NCBI GenBank assembly: GCA_965207985.1
Contig: CBDBND010000009.1
Span: forward strand, 62,001 to 126,000
Source of the DNA: CBDBND01 sp965207985
Lineage (GTDB): Bacteria; Pseudomonadota; Alphaproteobacteria; Rhodospirillales; Rhodospirillaceae
Direction of reading: 5' to 3'
Length of the DNA: 64,000 nt
In this document: positions 43,660 to 53,200 of the stretch, piece by piece
How the letters are laid out: each line of letters begins with the position of its first letter
Position numbering within the stretch: position 1 is the stretch's first letter
Program-made: the position numbers and the translations under genes
The notes under the pieces: generated by a model
What the model was told of the DNA's origin: nothing
What the model saw: only the letters and a program-made list of their open reading frames with translations
The model's database searches: none

Positions 43660-44739
43660 TCAATATCCCACTTTAACGGCATGTTTGACCACCTTTCGCA
43701 TCACCGACGGCAAGGCATGGTTTCCCATGGCGTCGAGGTGAACCCAGATAAGATTGTCCTTTTTTGCCGCTGTACATGCCCTCTTAGGCGTAACCGGTGC
43801 GGCTTCGACGCTGAGTTCCAAGTGAAAGTGGGTAAATGTGTGAGTGATTATCCCCGGCAGAGTGCGCCATTTCGATTTCGTGACCGTTGCCGGCGTATGT
43901 GCATGCGCCGCATCACGGGCCCATGGCGACTTCTGCCACGGTGTGGAGGGCACTTCCATCATGCCGCCAAGCAGTCCTCTTTCCGGACGGCGGCGCAAAA
44001 GAATGGCGCCATCGGGACGGATCAGCCAGAAGCAAACGCCGCGCCGGGTGGTTTTCGTTTTTTTCGGCACCTTGCGGGGCAGGTCTTCCGCAATACTCAA
44101 ACGCCGGGCCTTACAGGGTTTCTGCCATGGGCAGAGAGCGCAGGACGGAGATTTGGGCGTGCAAACGGTCGCGCCCAAATCCATAACCGCTTGAGCGTAG
44201 TCGCCGGGCCGTTCGTTTGGAGTCAACTTGGTAGCAAGTTCTTTGAGGCCTGATTTCGCCTTTGGCAAGGGGTCTTCGACGGCATGCAACCGGGCCATCA
44301 CCCGTTCGACATTGCCATCAACAACCGTCGCTGGCTGGCCGAAAGCGATCGCGGCAATGGCTGCTGCGGTGTAGGCGCCGATCCCGGGCAACGCCTGCAA
44401 GTCCTTTTGAGCCGTTGGAAATTTTCCACCGTATTGTTCTGATATGCGTTGTGCACAAACGTGCAGATTGCGCGCCCGGGCGTAATATCCGAGCCCGGCC
44501 CATTCCGTGAGAACATCATCGAGATCGGCCGACGCCAGAGCATGTACTGTGGGCCAACGGGCCACGAACCGATCGAAATAGGGTTTCACGGCCGCGACCG
44601 TAGTTTGCTGGAGCATGATTTCGCTCAGCCAAACCACGTACGGATCGGGTGACTCACCGGGTAAGGCACGCCACGGCAATCGACGCCGATGGCGATCGTA
44701 CCAGTCTAGGAGATCTTGTGATCGTACGGCGGTGGTCAT
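43660..44739 (-). CDS. mutY: A/G-specific adenine glycosylase
   Basis: A 359-residue MutY. The catalytic Glu is in SEIMLQQTTV, the helix-hairpin-helix is LPGIGAYTAAAIAAIAFG, and the catalytic Asp is in VVDGNVERV. The 4Fe-4S cluster cysteines follow the C-x6-C-x2-C-x5-C pattern in CTPKSPSCALCPWQKPC. A NUDIX-like C-terminal domain (about 235-350) that reads 8-oxoguanine is present. MutY removes adenine mispaired with 8-oxoG. It is divergent from dciA with only 47 bases between the starts. Confidence 0.95.
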   Translation of the reverse strand: MTTAVRSQDLLDWYDRHRRRLPWRALPGESPDPYVVWLSEIMLQQTTVAAVKPYFDRFVARWPTVHALASADLDDVLTEWAGLGYYARARNLHVCAQRISEQYGGKFPTAQKDLQALPGIGAYTAAAIAAIAFGQPATVVDGNVERVMARLHAVEDPLPKAKSGLKELATKLTPNERPGDYAQAVMDLGATVCTPKSPSCALCPWQKPCKARRLSIAEDLPRKVPKKTKTTRRGVCFWLIRPDGAILLRRRPERGLLGGMMEVPSTPWQKSPWARDAAHAHTPATVTKSKWRTLPGIITHTFTHFHLELSVEAAPVTPKRACTAAKKDNLIWVHLDAMGNHALPSVMRKVVKHAVKVGY

Positions 44740-44786
44740 GCGGTGCGTCGAATGATCCTAATCGAGAAAGTGACGGCGCTATTGCG

Positions 44787-45338
44787 ATGAAGTTGGGTAC
44801 ACTGGAGCCTATGGCCGCATCTGACGAAAAGAAAGAGCAGACCCAAGCGCCCGCACTGGAACGGATGAACCGCGGGCTGCTCGGTTTGGGACTCCTGACC
44901 GAACGTGTGGCCAGACCCGTTTTGGGCAAACGGGGATTTTCCACCGGCCAGGTTATCGCCCATTGGTCTGAGATTGTCGGTCCCGAGCTGGCGGCAAATA
45001 CGGCACCGGAAAGGGTTCAGTTTGACCGTGGTGCGCGAACGTCAGGCACCTTGCACTTGCGTGTTTCGAGCGGCGCGGCCGCTGTGCTCATTCAACCTCA
45101 GTCGGCGACGATCATTGAACGGGTCAACGCCTATCTCGGCGCGGGGACGGTCAAACGTATAAAAGTCGTCCAGGGTCCTATTCCGCGTTTTCGATCTGCC
45201 GTCAGATTTGAACGGCCGGCACCCCTGGACAGTGACGCGCTAAACCTCAGCGAACAGGAAGTTAAGTCCATCAAGTCAGATACTGTCCGGGCCGCGCTTT
45301 CCCGCCTGGGGGCAAGGCTACGATCTACGAAATCCTGA
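44787..45338 (+). CDS. dciA: DUF721/DciA-family replicative helicase loader
   Basis: A 183-residue protein. The DUF721 core includes GFSTGQVIAHWSEIVGPELA, the strand GTLHLRVSSGAAAVLIQ and ATIIERVNAYLGAGTVKRIKVVQG. DciA loads the DnaB helicase in bacteria lacking DnaC or DnaI. In alphaproteobacteria this gene commonly sits next to mutY and before dsbA and smc, as here except for the inserted 4 kb. The ATG at 44787 was chosen; another Met eight codons on is possible. Confidence 0.85.
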   Translation: MKLGTLEPMAASDEKKEQTQAPALERMNRGLLGLGLLTERVARPVLGKRGFSTGQVIAHWSEIVGPELAANTAPERVQFDRGARTSGTLHLRVSSGAAAVLIQPQSATIIERVNAYLGAGTVKRIKVVQGPIPRFRSAVRFERPAPLDSDALNLSEQEVKSIKSDTVRAALSRLGARLRSTKS

Positions 45339-45427
45339 GCTGTTATTCCGGCGGTTCGCTGTACGGGGACTCTGTTTTCACGTATGATTCTTAACGGGGA
45401 TTTTTTGATGCGCAGAAAGGGGATTTT

Positions 45428-46270
45428 ATGCGTCTTCGCTATGGCTTAGCTGCCACCCTCCTCGGTTTGAGTCTTTCTCAAGCACAAGCACAGACAATCG
45501 ACGGTTTCTTGACGAATGTGGCCGACACTCTTGGAGACGTGACTGATGTCATGCTGCCCGGAGTGACCAATATTCGTATCGGCCTTGGTCCGGTATTAAC
45601 GCCAGCCTACGAGGGTTCAGACGATTACAAAATAAAGGCCGCGCCTCTCATATCCCTTCGCTACAGGGATCTCATTGAAGTCGACAACAACCGCATTCGC
45701 GTCAATGTGTTCGGCAGGGATAGTCTTTTTAATTCTCGGAATTTCAAAGCCGGACCCATGGCCAGGCTCGATTTCGGCCGCGATGAAAATGACAACCCTG
45801 ATTTAACCGGGCTGGGCGATGTGGGAACCAGTCTCGAGTTGGGTTTGTTCGCGAGCTACACGATGGGGCCTACCCGGGTGCGGATCCGTGGCCGGCAAGA
45901 TGTGGCCAGCGGTCATTCGGGCATGCTTATATCCACCGACCTTGGTGTCGCCATTTACCGCTCCGACCGATTGGCCGTTACCGGCTCATTGAGCACCACC
46001 TGGGCCAGCGATGACTATATGGATGCCTATTTCAGCGTCACTGCTGCGCAAGCTTTGACATCGGGCCTTGTCGTCTATGACGCGACGTCATCCTTCAAAG
46101 ACATCACGTTGGCCTTTGGCGCCAACTATGCCTTCACCGAACGTTGGAACCTGGCTGGAAATATTGGCTACGCAAAACTTCTCAGCGATGCCAAAAACAG
46201 CCCCATCGTTGCCGTGCAGGGTGATTCCAATCAGTTTTTCACGGGCCTTTTCGCCATATACAGCTTCTGA
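45428..46270 (+). CDS. MipA/OmpV-family outer-membrane protein
   Basis: A 280-residue protein with a signal peptide (about 1-21, ending AQAQ). The domain reads as alternating amphipathic strands: IRIGLGPVLTPAYEGSDDYKIKAAPLISLRYRD (the family's opening), KAGPMARLDFGRDEND, GLFASYTMGPTRVRI and a C-terminal strand ending in Phe (FFTGLFAIYSF), as outer-membrane barrels do. MipA proteins scaffold peptidoglycan enzymes and OmpV relatives form barrels. It follows dciA by 89 bases with its own likely promoter. Confidence 0.85.
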   Translation: MRLRYGLAATLLGLSLSQAQAQTIDGFLTNVADTLGDVTDVMLPGVTNIRIGLGPVLTPAYEGSDDYKIKAAPLISLRYRDLIEVDNNRIRVNVFGRDSLFNSRNFKAGPMARLDFGRDENDNPDLTGLGDVGTSLELGLFASYTMGPTRVRIRGRQDVASGHSGMLISTDLGVAIYRSDRLAVTGSLSTTWASDDYMDAYFSVTAAQALTSGLVVYDATSSFKDITLAFGANYAFTERWNLAGNIGYAKLLSDAKNSPIVAVQGDSNQFFTGLFAIYSF

Positions 46271-46515
46271 GCCCTTTAGGGGCCGGGTACAGTGGGTACT
46301 TGGCTGTGGCGCGGCCGCCACACCTGGCCGAGAACCACCAATTTGGCCCCTTGTTGCCCCACAAAATCCACAATCTTCCGTACACTCGGACCAAGGAAAA
46401 TGCGGTCAGTTAAAACCAATAAAGTGGACGGAGACCGCTGTTGAATATTCGCCGGCCTAGTGATTTCGAAAGTCAATTTCGCTCAGGGCGGCGTCAAGGT
46501 AAGGAGCAAAATTGA
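46271..46515. other. Intergenic region without recognisable gene
   Basis: No gene is seen. A stem GTGGCG/CGCCAC lies at about 46305-46320 after the MipA stop and may help to end that transcript. A purine-rich AAGGAGCAAAATTG ribosome site lies just before the next gene start. Confidence 0.4.
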
Positions 46516-47043
46516 ATGCGGTATCGGTTCGTCAATCGGGGGGCAATCCTATTGGTCGCCTTAGCATTGGCGCAGTTGAATTTGGGGAGTCTAGGTGTGC
46601 ACGCTCAAGACACGCCGGATGATGCTCCAAAGACGGCCAACGATGCGGGGTTCATTCTTGAACAATACCCTGATCGTCTACCGCGCTTGACCAATCAGTG
46701 CATTTTTTTCCGCACGCTCTATGACTGGAAACCGCTCAACCGATACAACCTCATCGTTTGGGCCCCCAGCCGTAAACATCCCTACCATCTGCAGTTGGAC
46801 CGCCCGTGCTTGAATTTGCGTTTCGCCCATACCATTGGCTTTACGTCCAATGACGGGCGTCTCTGCGGACATGGTGGTGATTCCATTCTGGTGACCAGCG
46901 GTGGCGGCATACCAGACCGCTGCCCCATAGGGTCGATTACCAAACTGGATGAGGAAGGCCTACAACGCCTTCTCGCCCAAGGCCGGGGCCGCACGCTGCG
47001 TGAAAAAAAAGAGGCTGAAACAGCCGCCGAGGACGTGGATTAA
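46516..47043 (+). CDS. DUF6491-family exported protein
   Basis: A 175-residue protein with a signal peptide (about 1-30, ending VHAQ). The conserved block starts at NQCIFFRTLYDWKPLN and continues with HPYHLQLDRPCLNLRFAHTIGF, DGRLCGHGGDSILV and a last Cys in DRCPIGSI. Four cysteines could form two disulphides. This matches the DUF6491 family of small periplasmic proteins. The function is unknown. The last 25 residues are charged and probably disordered. Confidence 0.7.
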   Translation: MRYRFVNRGAILLVALALAQLNLGSLGVHAQDTPDDAPKTANDAGFILEQYPDRLPRLTNQCIFFRTLYDWKPLNRYNLIVWAPSRKHPYHLQLDRPCLNLRFAHTIGFTSNDGRLCGHGGDSILVTSGGGIPDRCPIGSITKLDEEGLQRLLAQGRGRTLREKKEAETAAEDVD

Positions 47044-47208
47044 AACGCCTTGGACTGAGACCCCTTGGATTAAGCCTTCCCCCTCCCCATATAAGTCAAG
47101 AGGCCCGGCGCAATCCCCTCCCCCGTCAGCGCGCCGGGACAGTATGGTACCCCCCTCGAACGGTCTGTCATTCCCCATGGCAGGCCGTTTCGATTCCCGG
47201 CCGCGCAG

Positions 47209-47241
47209 AAAAAATCGCCCGGGAGAAACATCCCGGGCGAT
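47209..47241 (-). terminator. Rho-independent terminator of the DUF1838 gene pair
   Basis: On the minus strand ATCGCCCGGGA and TCCCGGGCGAT pair perfectly (11 bases) around a 6-base loop, followed by TTTTTT. It lies 26 bases after the stop at 47267. Confidence 0.95.
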
Positions 47242-47266
47242 GGACAAGTGCATAAGTTGATGTCCG

Positions 47267-48175
47267 CTATTCGTTATCGGCCATGCGCCATGAATCGATG
47301 GCTTTTTGCGTCACCGTCCAGGACGTCTCGTTGGGACGGGGATCGTCAATCGGTGGTGCTTCCACATATTGCGGATAGTTTTCATTGATTTCGTTCTTAA
47401 CCACATCGGGAAGATCGTCCCAGCTGTCGAGACGCATGCCGGCGGTATGGAAAATCACCACCCCGTCACGGTCTCCCATTTTCATCCACGGCAGGAATTT
47501 GGACACCCGCGCCCAGGAGATCACCCTGTCTTTAACGACATCGGCGTCACCGTCGAGCAAGTCGTCAACGGGAACGGCACCTGTGCCGAATTCCATGGCG
47601 TGATAAGTACCACCGACGTAATCCTGATATTCACCGGCCAAAGGATTCTTATAGAACAGCCGGGCGGCACCGCCACCATTCAGGTAAAACCCATTGTGCT
47701 CAATGCTGTTTAAACGCGCTTGGGGATTACCATCTTCATCGTAGGCATAACGGGGCCGGTTGATGTTCATGTTGACCGGATCGTTGGCCACTTGGATGAC
47801 ACGAACCTCTTCTCCGGTCCACGGATTGACCCATGTATCCATGACTTCATTGGTTTCGGGATCCAGGTAGAACATCACTTCTCGGGAAACTGTGCGATAG
47901 CCAAGGCCGCGTTTGGGATCTTCAAGAATGTCGCAGGCGCGGACATTCATGCCCTGTACATTGAACAGATGACGATCACGCTCGCCGGGCCGACGGCTGT
48001 ACATCTTGCCATGCCACCAATAGACCGCCTCATCCCCTTCGATAAGTGAACAACTCTGTTTGATGTTCATCCGGATAACGTCTTCCGGATCATTAGGGTC
48101 GAGCTTTTGGGCTGCCGCTGCAAACGGAATAAGAGCGCATGCAGCAACAGCAAGAGTTTGAGAAAAACGATTCAT
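47267..48175 (-). CDS. DUF1838-family exported protein, second of tandem pair
   Basis: A 302-residue protein with a signal peptide (MNRFSQTLAVAACALIPFAA). Typical DUF1838 blocks are NDPEDVIRMNIKQSCSLIEG, ERDRHLFNVQGMNVRACDI, SREVMFYLDPETNEVMDTW and NPWTGEEVRVIQVANDPVNM. The start at 48175 overlaps the stop of the upstream paralogue as TAATG, so translation is coupled. The family has no assigned reaction. The paralogue pair is about half identical by eye. It is followed by a strong terminator. Confidence 0.85.
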   Translation of the reverse strand: MNRFSQTLAVAACALIPFAAAAQKLDPNDPEDVIRMNIKQSCSLIEGDEAVYWWHGKMYSRRPGERDRHLFNVQGMNVRACDILEDPKRGLGYRTVSREVMFYLDPETNEVMDTWVNPWTGEEVRVIQVANDPVNMNINRPRYAYDEDGNPQARLNSIEHNGFYLNGGGAARLFYKNPLAGEYQDYVGGTYHAMEFGTGAVPVDDLLDGDADVVKDRVISWARVSKFLPWMKMGDRDGVVIFHTAGMRLDSWDDLPDVVKNEINENYPQYVEAPPIDDPRPNETSWTVTQKAIDSWRMADNE

Positions 48176-49116
48176 TATTCCATGCCTCCCATTCCGCCAC
48201 CGTTTTCTGCACGGCGGGCATCCATTTGAGATTTGAAGTCGCTCCAACTGGTGACGTTAGGACGAGCATCGTCGATGGGTGGCGGCTCTTTGTAGATTGG
48301 GTAATTGGTCGCGATTTCATTTTTGATGCTGTCGGGCAGATCGTCATAGCTATCCACCCGCGCGCCGACAGTTGAGAAGATCATCATGCCCGTGCGGCCG
48401 CGCATCTTCATCCACGGAAGCCACTCGGAAAAACGCGCCCACGATAGGGTGTAATGCTCAAGCTTTGCCTTTTCGCTATCGAGGAGGTCGTCCTTGTAGA
48501 CGTAAGAGTTTAAAGCCTCCATGGCGTGGTACATGTTGCCGATGTATGCCTGATATTCACCGGCCAACGGATTCTCATAGAACAACGGCGCTTCACCGGT
48601 GGTGAAGATCCGGTTGCCGACAATGGTACCGCGGAACTGAGCGGGCTTTCCGTCTGCCGAGTAAGCATGCATGGGGCGGCGCATATTCACCGGATCGTTG
48701 GTCACGTGCATGACTTCAACCTCTTCGCCGGTCCATGGATTTGTCCAGGTGCGAAGAATTTCGTTGGTCTCAGGATCCAAATAGAACAAGACTTCCCTCG
48801 AAACCGAGCGGAAGCCATGGCCGCGGTCTTCATCTTCAAAGGTCTTGCAAGCCCGGATGTTCATGCCTTCGACGTTGAACAAATGCCGGTCGCGCTCACC
48901 GGGTACGCGGCTGTAAGCCGAGCCTTGCCACCAGTACACAATGGTCTCGCCCTCATTGAGAGAGCAGTTCATTTTCTGTTCGACCAAAATGACGTCATTC
49001 GGGTCGGACAAATCGAGCGTGCGTGCATCCGCTGATACAGTGGCAAAGGAAAACAAACCGGCTGCCATAGCCGCCGCCTTCCATTGCCTAGCCCGAGATC
49101 GGGTCGGACGTATCAT
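48175..49116 (-). CDS. DUF1838-family exported protein, first of tandem pair
   Basis: A 313-residue protein; the ATG at 49116 is preceded by GGAAGGG, while the longer frame upstream has no ribosome site. The signal peptide ends near ATVSADA. The same conserved blocks occur as in the downstream paralogue: NDVILVEQKMNCSLNEG, PGERDRHLFNVEGMN, YLDPETNEIL and NPWTGEEVEVMHVTNDPVNM. It also ends with a Gly/Met-rich tail. The gene starts a two-gene operon with a 12-base-arm palindrome about 95 bases upstream. Both proteins probably act in the periplasm on one substrate or as a complex. Confidence 0.85.
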   Translation of the reverse strand: MIRPTRSRARQWKAAAMAAGLFSFATVSADARTLDLSDPNDVILVEQKMNCSLNEGETIVYWWQGSAYSRVPGERDRHLFNVEGMNIRACKTFEDEDRGHGFRSVSREVLFYLDPETNEILRTWTNPWTGEEVEVMHVTNDPVNMRRPMHAYSADGKPAQFRGTIVGNRIFTTGEAPLFYENPLAGEYQAYIGNMYHAMEALNSYVYKDDLLDSEKAKLEHYTLSWARFSEWLPWMKMRGRTGMMIFSTVGARVDSYDDLPDSIKNEIATNYPIYKEPPPIDDARPNVTSWSDFKSQMDARRAENGGGMGGME

Positions 49117-49423
49117 TGGGTTCCCTTCCGTAGTTCCCTGCGTGTTGTATAAATGTGGAATTATATTCCATAGAAACATCTCTAGAACGAACATGTACCT
49201 AACATTAAAGCTATTAGGAAATCAATTTCCTAATAGTAGGCAAAATAGCAAATAATTCCCCTATGGGGAGAATTTCCCTTGCCAGAACGGGTCTCATAGG
49301 GGACTCCTACGCCCGTTCGGGTGATGAGGTCCAGCCTTGCAGGGCCATTATTCAGCCGCATAAGATGCCCAAAACATAGTGGGTTAACTTGTTGCACCCA
49401 CTGAATATTGTAAGGATGACGGT
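49117..49423. other. Divergent intergenic region with several inverted repeats
   Basis: This is the promoter region of the DUF1838 pair (leftward) and the DsbA-like gene (rightward). It contains the perfect palindrome at 49211-49236, a near-palindrome around CCCCTATGGGG at 49257-49267, and a stem GAACGGG/CCCGTTC at about 49288-49321. The left part is AT-rich, unlike its surroundings. No gene is seen. Confidence 0.6.
49211..49236. promoter_or_regulatory. Perfect palindrome with 12-base arms upstream of DUF1838 operon
   Basis: CTATTAGGAAAT (49211-49222) and ATTTCCTAATAG (49225-49236) pair perfectly around CA. It is about 95 bases upstream of the DUF1838 start, in AT-rich DNA. The length and symmetry suggest an operator, or a terminator-like hairpin in a leader. 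Confidence 0.65.
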
Positions 49424-50155
49424 GTGAAGTCCATTGGCCCCCTGTTTTTCAGCTTAGCTGCGATTGCTCTGACCTTGGTCGGCACCACGTCGTGCGCCGA
49501 AGAAGAGCCCCAGGATGGGAACCAGCCAGCCGCAAGCTCTGCCTCACAGGGGGACTCCTCAGCTACGGCAACAACGGATACCAACCCGGTTCAGCTGGCC
49601 CAAGCGGAGGAAACACAATCCGGGCCCGTGTACCGGGAGATGATTTACGGGGATCCATCCGCACCGGTGACCATCGTCGAATACGCATCGCTCACCTGCA
49701 ACCATTGTGCCGCTTTCCACAATAGCGTCCTCCCTGAGATCAAAAAGAACTACATCGACACCGGAAAGGTCCGCTTGGTGTTTAGGGATTTTCCTTTGGA
49801 CGGTTTGGCCATGGCCGGTGCCATGCTGGCGCGTTGCGCGCCGGATGACCGCGGTCAAGCCATGCTGAATGTCATGTTCAGACAACAGGCCATGTGGGTT
49901 ATGTCCGAGCGGCCTATTGAACCTCTGACCTCTTATGCCAAGTTGGCCGGTATGAATGAAGAGGATGTCAACGCCTGTCTGGAAAACGAAAACATTTTGA
50001 CGGCCATTCGCCAGGGCCAAGAGACCGCAAGCAATCTCTATAAGATTGCGTCAACGCCGACGTTCTTCATCGATGATGTAAAAGTTGAAGGCAACAGGGG
50101 CTACGAATTCATGGCCGAGATCATCGAAGATAAGCTGGAAGAGAAAGGATCCTGA
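49424..50155 (+). CDS. DsbA-like thiol:disulphide oxidoreductase, lipoprotein
   Basis: A 243-residue protein starting at GTG behind AAGGA. A lipobox (LVGTTSC) near residue 24 would anchor it to a membrane, followed by a Ser/Thr/Gln-rich linker to about 65. The thioredoxin-fold domain has the active site SLTCNHCAAFH and the cis-Pro loop STPTFFIDD. Unlike E. coli DsbA (CPHC) the redox motif is CNHC, as in the alphaproteobacterial DsbA2/DsbD-independent group. In related genomes this gene is directly upstream of smc, as here. Confidence 0.9.
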   Translation: MKSIGPLFFSLAAIALTLVGTTSCAEEEPQDGNQPAASSASQGDSSATATTDTNPVQLAQAEETQSGPVYREMIYGDPSAPVTIVEYASLTCNHCAAFHNSVLPEIKKNYIDTGKVRLVFRDFPLDGLAMAGAMLARCAPDDRGQAMLNVMFRQQAMWVMSERPIEPLTSYAKLAGMNEEDVNACLENENILTAIRQGQETASNLYKIASTPTFFIDDVKVEGNRGYEFMAEIIEDKLEEKGS

Positions 50156-50212
50156 AGACGCGTTTGCTTATTCTTCGAGTCTTAACACACTGTATCGTCG
50201 GAGACTTTTTCA

Positions 50213-53200
50213 TTGGTTGAGTTTACCCGGCTACGTTTGACCGGATTCAAATCGTTCGTTGATACGACCGAGCTCGAAATCGAGCGTGGGCTGACTGGCA
50301 TTGTCGGGCCCAACGGTTGTGGCAAATCCAACCTTGTCGAAGCCTTGCGCTGGGTCATGGGGGAAACCTCCGCCAAGCAAATGCGCGGCGGCGACATGGA
50401 TGAATTGATTTTCGGCGGTACCCGCGACCGCCCAGCCCGCAATATCGCCGAAGTCAGCTTGATCATGGACAACAGTTCACGTCAGGCGACGGCGCAGTTC
50501 AACGATACGGACGAGTTGGAAGTCTCGCGGCGTATTGAGCGGGAGAAAGGATCCGTCTATCGCGTCAACGGGCGGGATGTGCGTGCTAAGGATGTTCAAC
50601 TCCTGTTTGCGGATCTCGCGTCCGGCGCCCGCTCCACGGCATTGGTCAGCCAAGGCCGAATTGGCGAACTGATCAATGCCAAACCCGCACAGCGCCGTCA
50701 CCTTTTGGAAGAAGCCGCCAACATCACCGGCCTGCACAGCCGGCGACATGAAGCCGAATTGCGGCTGAAAGCCGCTGAAACCAATCTCGAGCGTCTGGAC
50801 GACGTCATTCAGGCCCTGGATATCCAGTTACAGGGGCTGAAAAAACAGGCCCGGCAGGCCGCGCGCTATCGCACGATTTCCGATTCCATTCGTGCTGCCG
50901 ATGCGCTGGTGCTCACCATTAGGCAAGCGGAAACGCAGCGTGAGCTTGAAACGGCAAGCGATGCTCTTTCCGAGGCGGAAAGAATCGTCGCTGAAAAGGC
51001 CGGCATCGTTGCCGAAGCAACAACGGCCCAAGCCAATGCGGCTGACGCCGTTCCGCCGTTACGGGAAGCGGAGGTGAAAGAAGCTGCCAAAGTCCAGCGG
51101 CTGAACCTTGCTCTTGAACAACTCGATACCGAAGAACGGCGTATCGCCGCGGCCAAGGAAGCGGCAGAAACCAGACTTGCCCTGTTGCGCGAAGATTTGG
51201 CGCGCGAGGACAAGCGCATTGCCGACGCGGAACAGGCCTTAAGCCAACTCACCGCCGAGCAATCGGAACTGGAAGAGGCTCAGGCCAGTCAAGGGTCCTC
51301 TGTCAAAAACGCACGGGCAAAATTGCGTGAAACGGCCCAAGCGGTCGAGCAGATCGAAGGTGAGATTGCCCATCTCGGCACAGAACTGGCAAAGGCGGAT
51401 ACGGAACGGGCCGCCGCTAAGCAAAAGATCGAAGAGACCGGATTGCGCCGCGCTCGCGCGGAACGCCGCCTGGATGAGATCGACGCTCAACTCGACAAAG
51501 CAAAAGTGCAGGCACAACCGATGCTGGCCCTGCAGGCAGAAGAGTCCGCCGCGAGCCATGCAGAGAAGAACCTGGCAGAGGCACGGACCCGGTGGGAGCA
51601 GGCAGAGGCAGCCCGTTCAGCTGCGCAGCAAGCGGATCAAAGCGCGCTGGACAAACTTCAAGAGGTGCGGGCCGAAGACGCAAGGGTGCAGGCCGAAATC
51701 GTAGCACTGGAAGACATCCTTGCTGAAAGTCATGAGGAAGGGACATGGGTGCCCATCCTCGACTCTCTGACGGTGCAAAACGGGTACGAAACGGCTTTAG
51801 GCGCCGCCCTTGGTGAGTCCTTGAGCGCAGCCTCCGATGAAAATGCGCCGCTGCATTGGTCATCTCTCCCGCCCCTTGGCAGTCCGCCGTCCTTACCTGA
51901 CGGCGCGCGCTCTCTGTTGGATTTTGTCCGCGGGCCGGCGAGTTTGAACCGTCGGCTGTCTCAAGTGGGCGTGGTCAGCGACCGCGACGCCGGTGAGAGA
52001 TTACTTGCAACCCTCTCACCCGGTCAGCGGCTGGTTACCACCGAAGGAGATTTGTGGCGTTGGGACGGGTTTGTCTCAAGAGCTGAAGTACCGACAGCAG
52101 CGGCACAGCGGCTGAAACAGAAAAACCGTCTCAAAGAACTGCGCGCCAACCTCGACTCTCAGAAAACGAAGACGCAAGACGCTGAAGCGGCGGCGGCGAC
52201 AGCACGCCAGAAAGTAGAGAACGCCACCAGGGAAGAAAAAGAATACCGCGCAACGGTTCGAGAAGCAGAAAATGCAGTAGAGGAAGCGCGGTCGGCAATG
52301 GCGGAACATCAACGTGCCGCTGCCGCTTTGGAAAGCCGGATCTCCAGCCTGCAAGAGACGCGAACCAGCTTGATCAGCGAACGGGATGAAGCCGGCGCCG
52401 AAGAACATGCGGCCAAAGTCATCCTTGAAGAACTTGGTGACGGCTCTCAACAAAGAAACCGAAACACGGATCTTCAATCGCAGATCGGGACGCGTCGTGA
52501 ATATCTCATGGAAGCGCGGGCCGATTTCGATGCCCTGAGCCGGGTCTCCGATGACAGGCAGCGGCGGCTCAATGCCTTGGCCGACGACATTACCTCTTGG
52601 TCATCGCGCCGAGGGGAGACGGAACGACAAAAAGAGTCATTGGTGGAACGGGAGTCGCAAGCCATTGCGGAAGTGGCGGACTTGGCCGGTAAACCCGAAA
52701 CGCTTGCGGCGCAACGCCAGGCTCTCATGAGCGAATTAAACAGTGCGGAATCGGATCGTAATATTGCCGCGGACGCCCTATCCAAAGCCGAAGCAACGCT
52801 CACCGCAGCCAATACGGCTCTGCGCGAGGCGGAGCACGAAGCCGCAAGCACGCGGGAAGACCGGGTGCGGCGGGAAGCGGCGGTGGCACAGGTCCGTCAA
52901 AACCTGAATACTATTGCCAACGCCATTGAAGAACGGGTGGGGTGCAGCCCCGACGAAGTACGTTCGCAAACCCGTTTGAAAGACGGTGATGATTTGCCGC
53001 CCATTGAAAAAGCGGAAAAGAGTCTACAGCGCCTGATCAGCGAACGGGACAATATGGGGGCGATAAACCTCCGGGCCGAACAGGAAAGCGCTGAACTGGG
53101 AGAGCAGCTCGATACCCTGAACAACGAACGGGAAGATCTCATCGGCGCCATCGCCCGTTTGCGGGACGGCATCGCCAAACTCAACCGGGAAGGACGGCAA

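Noticed and set aside
43630..43660. Possible terminator between maeB and mutY
   Set aside because: The T-rich stretch has no stable stem before it.
44649..44786. Longer start for the dciA frame
   Set aside because: The extra residues lie in the mutY promoter region, resemble no family member and lack a ribosome site.
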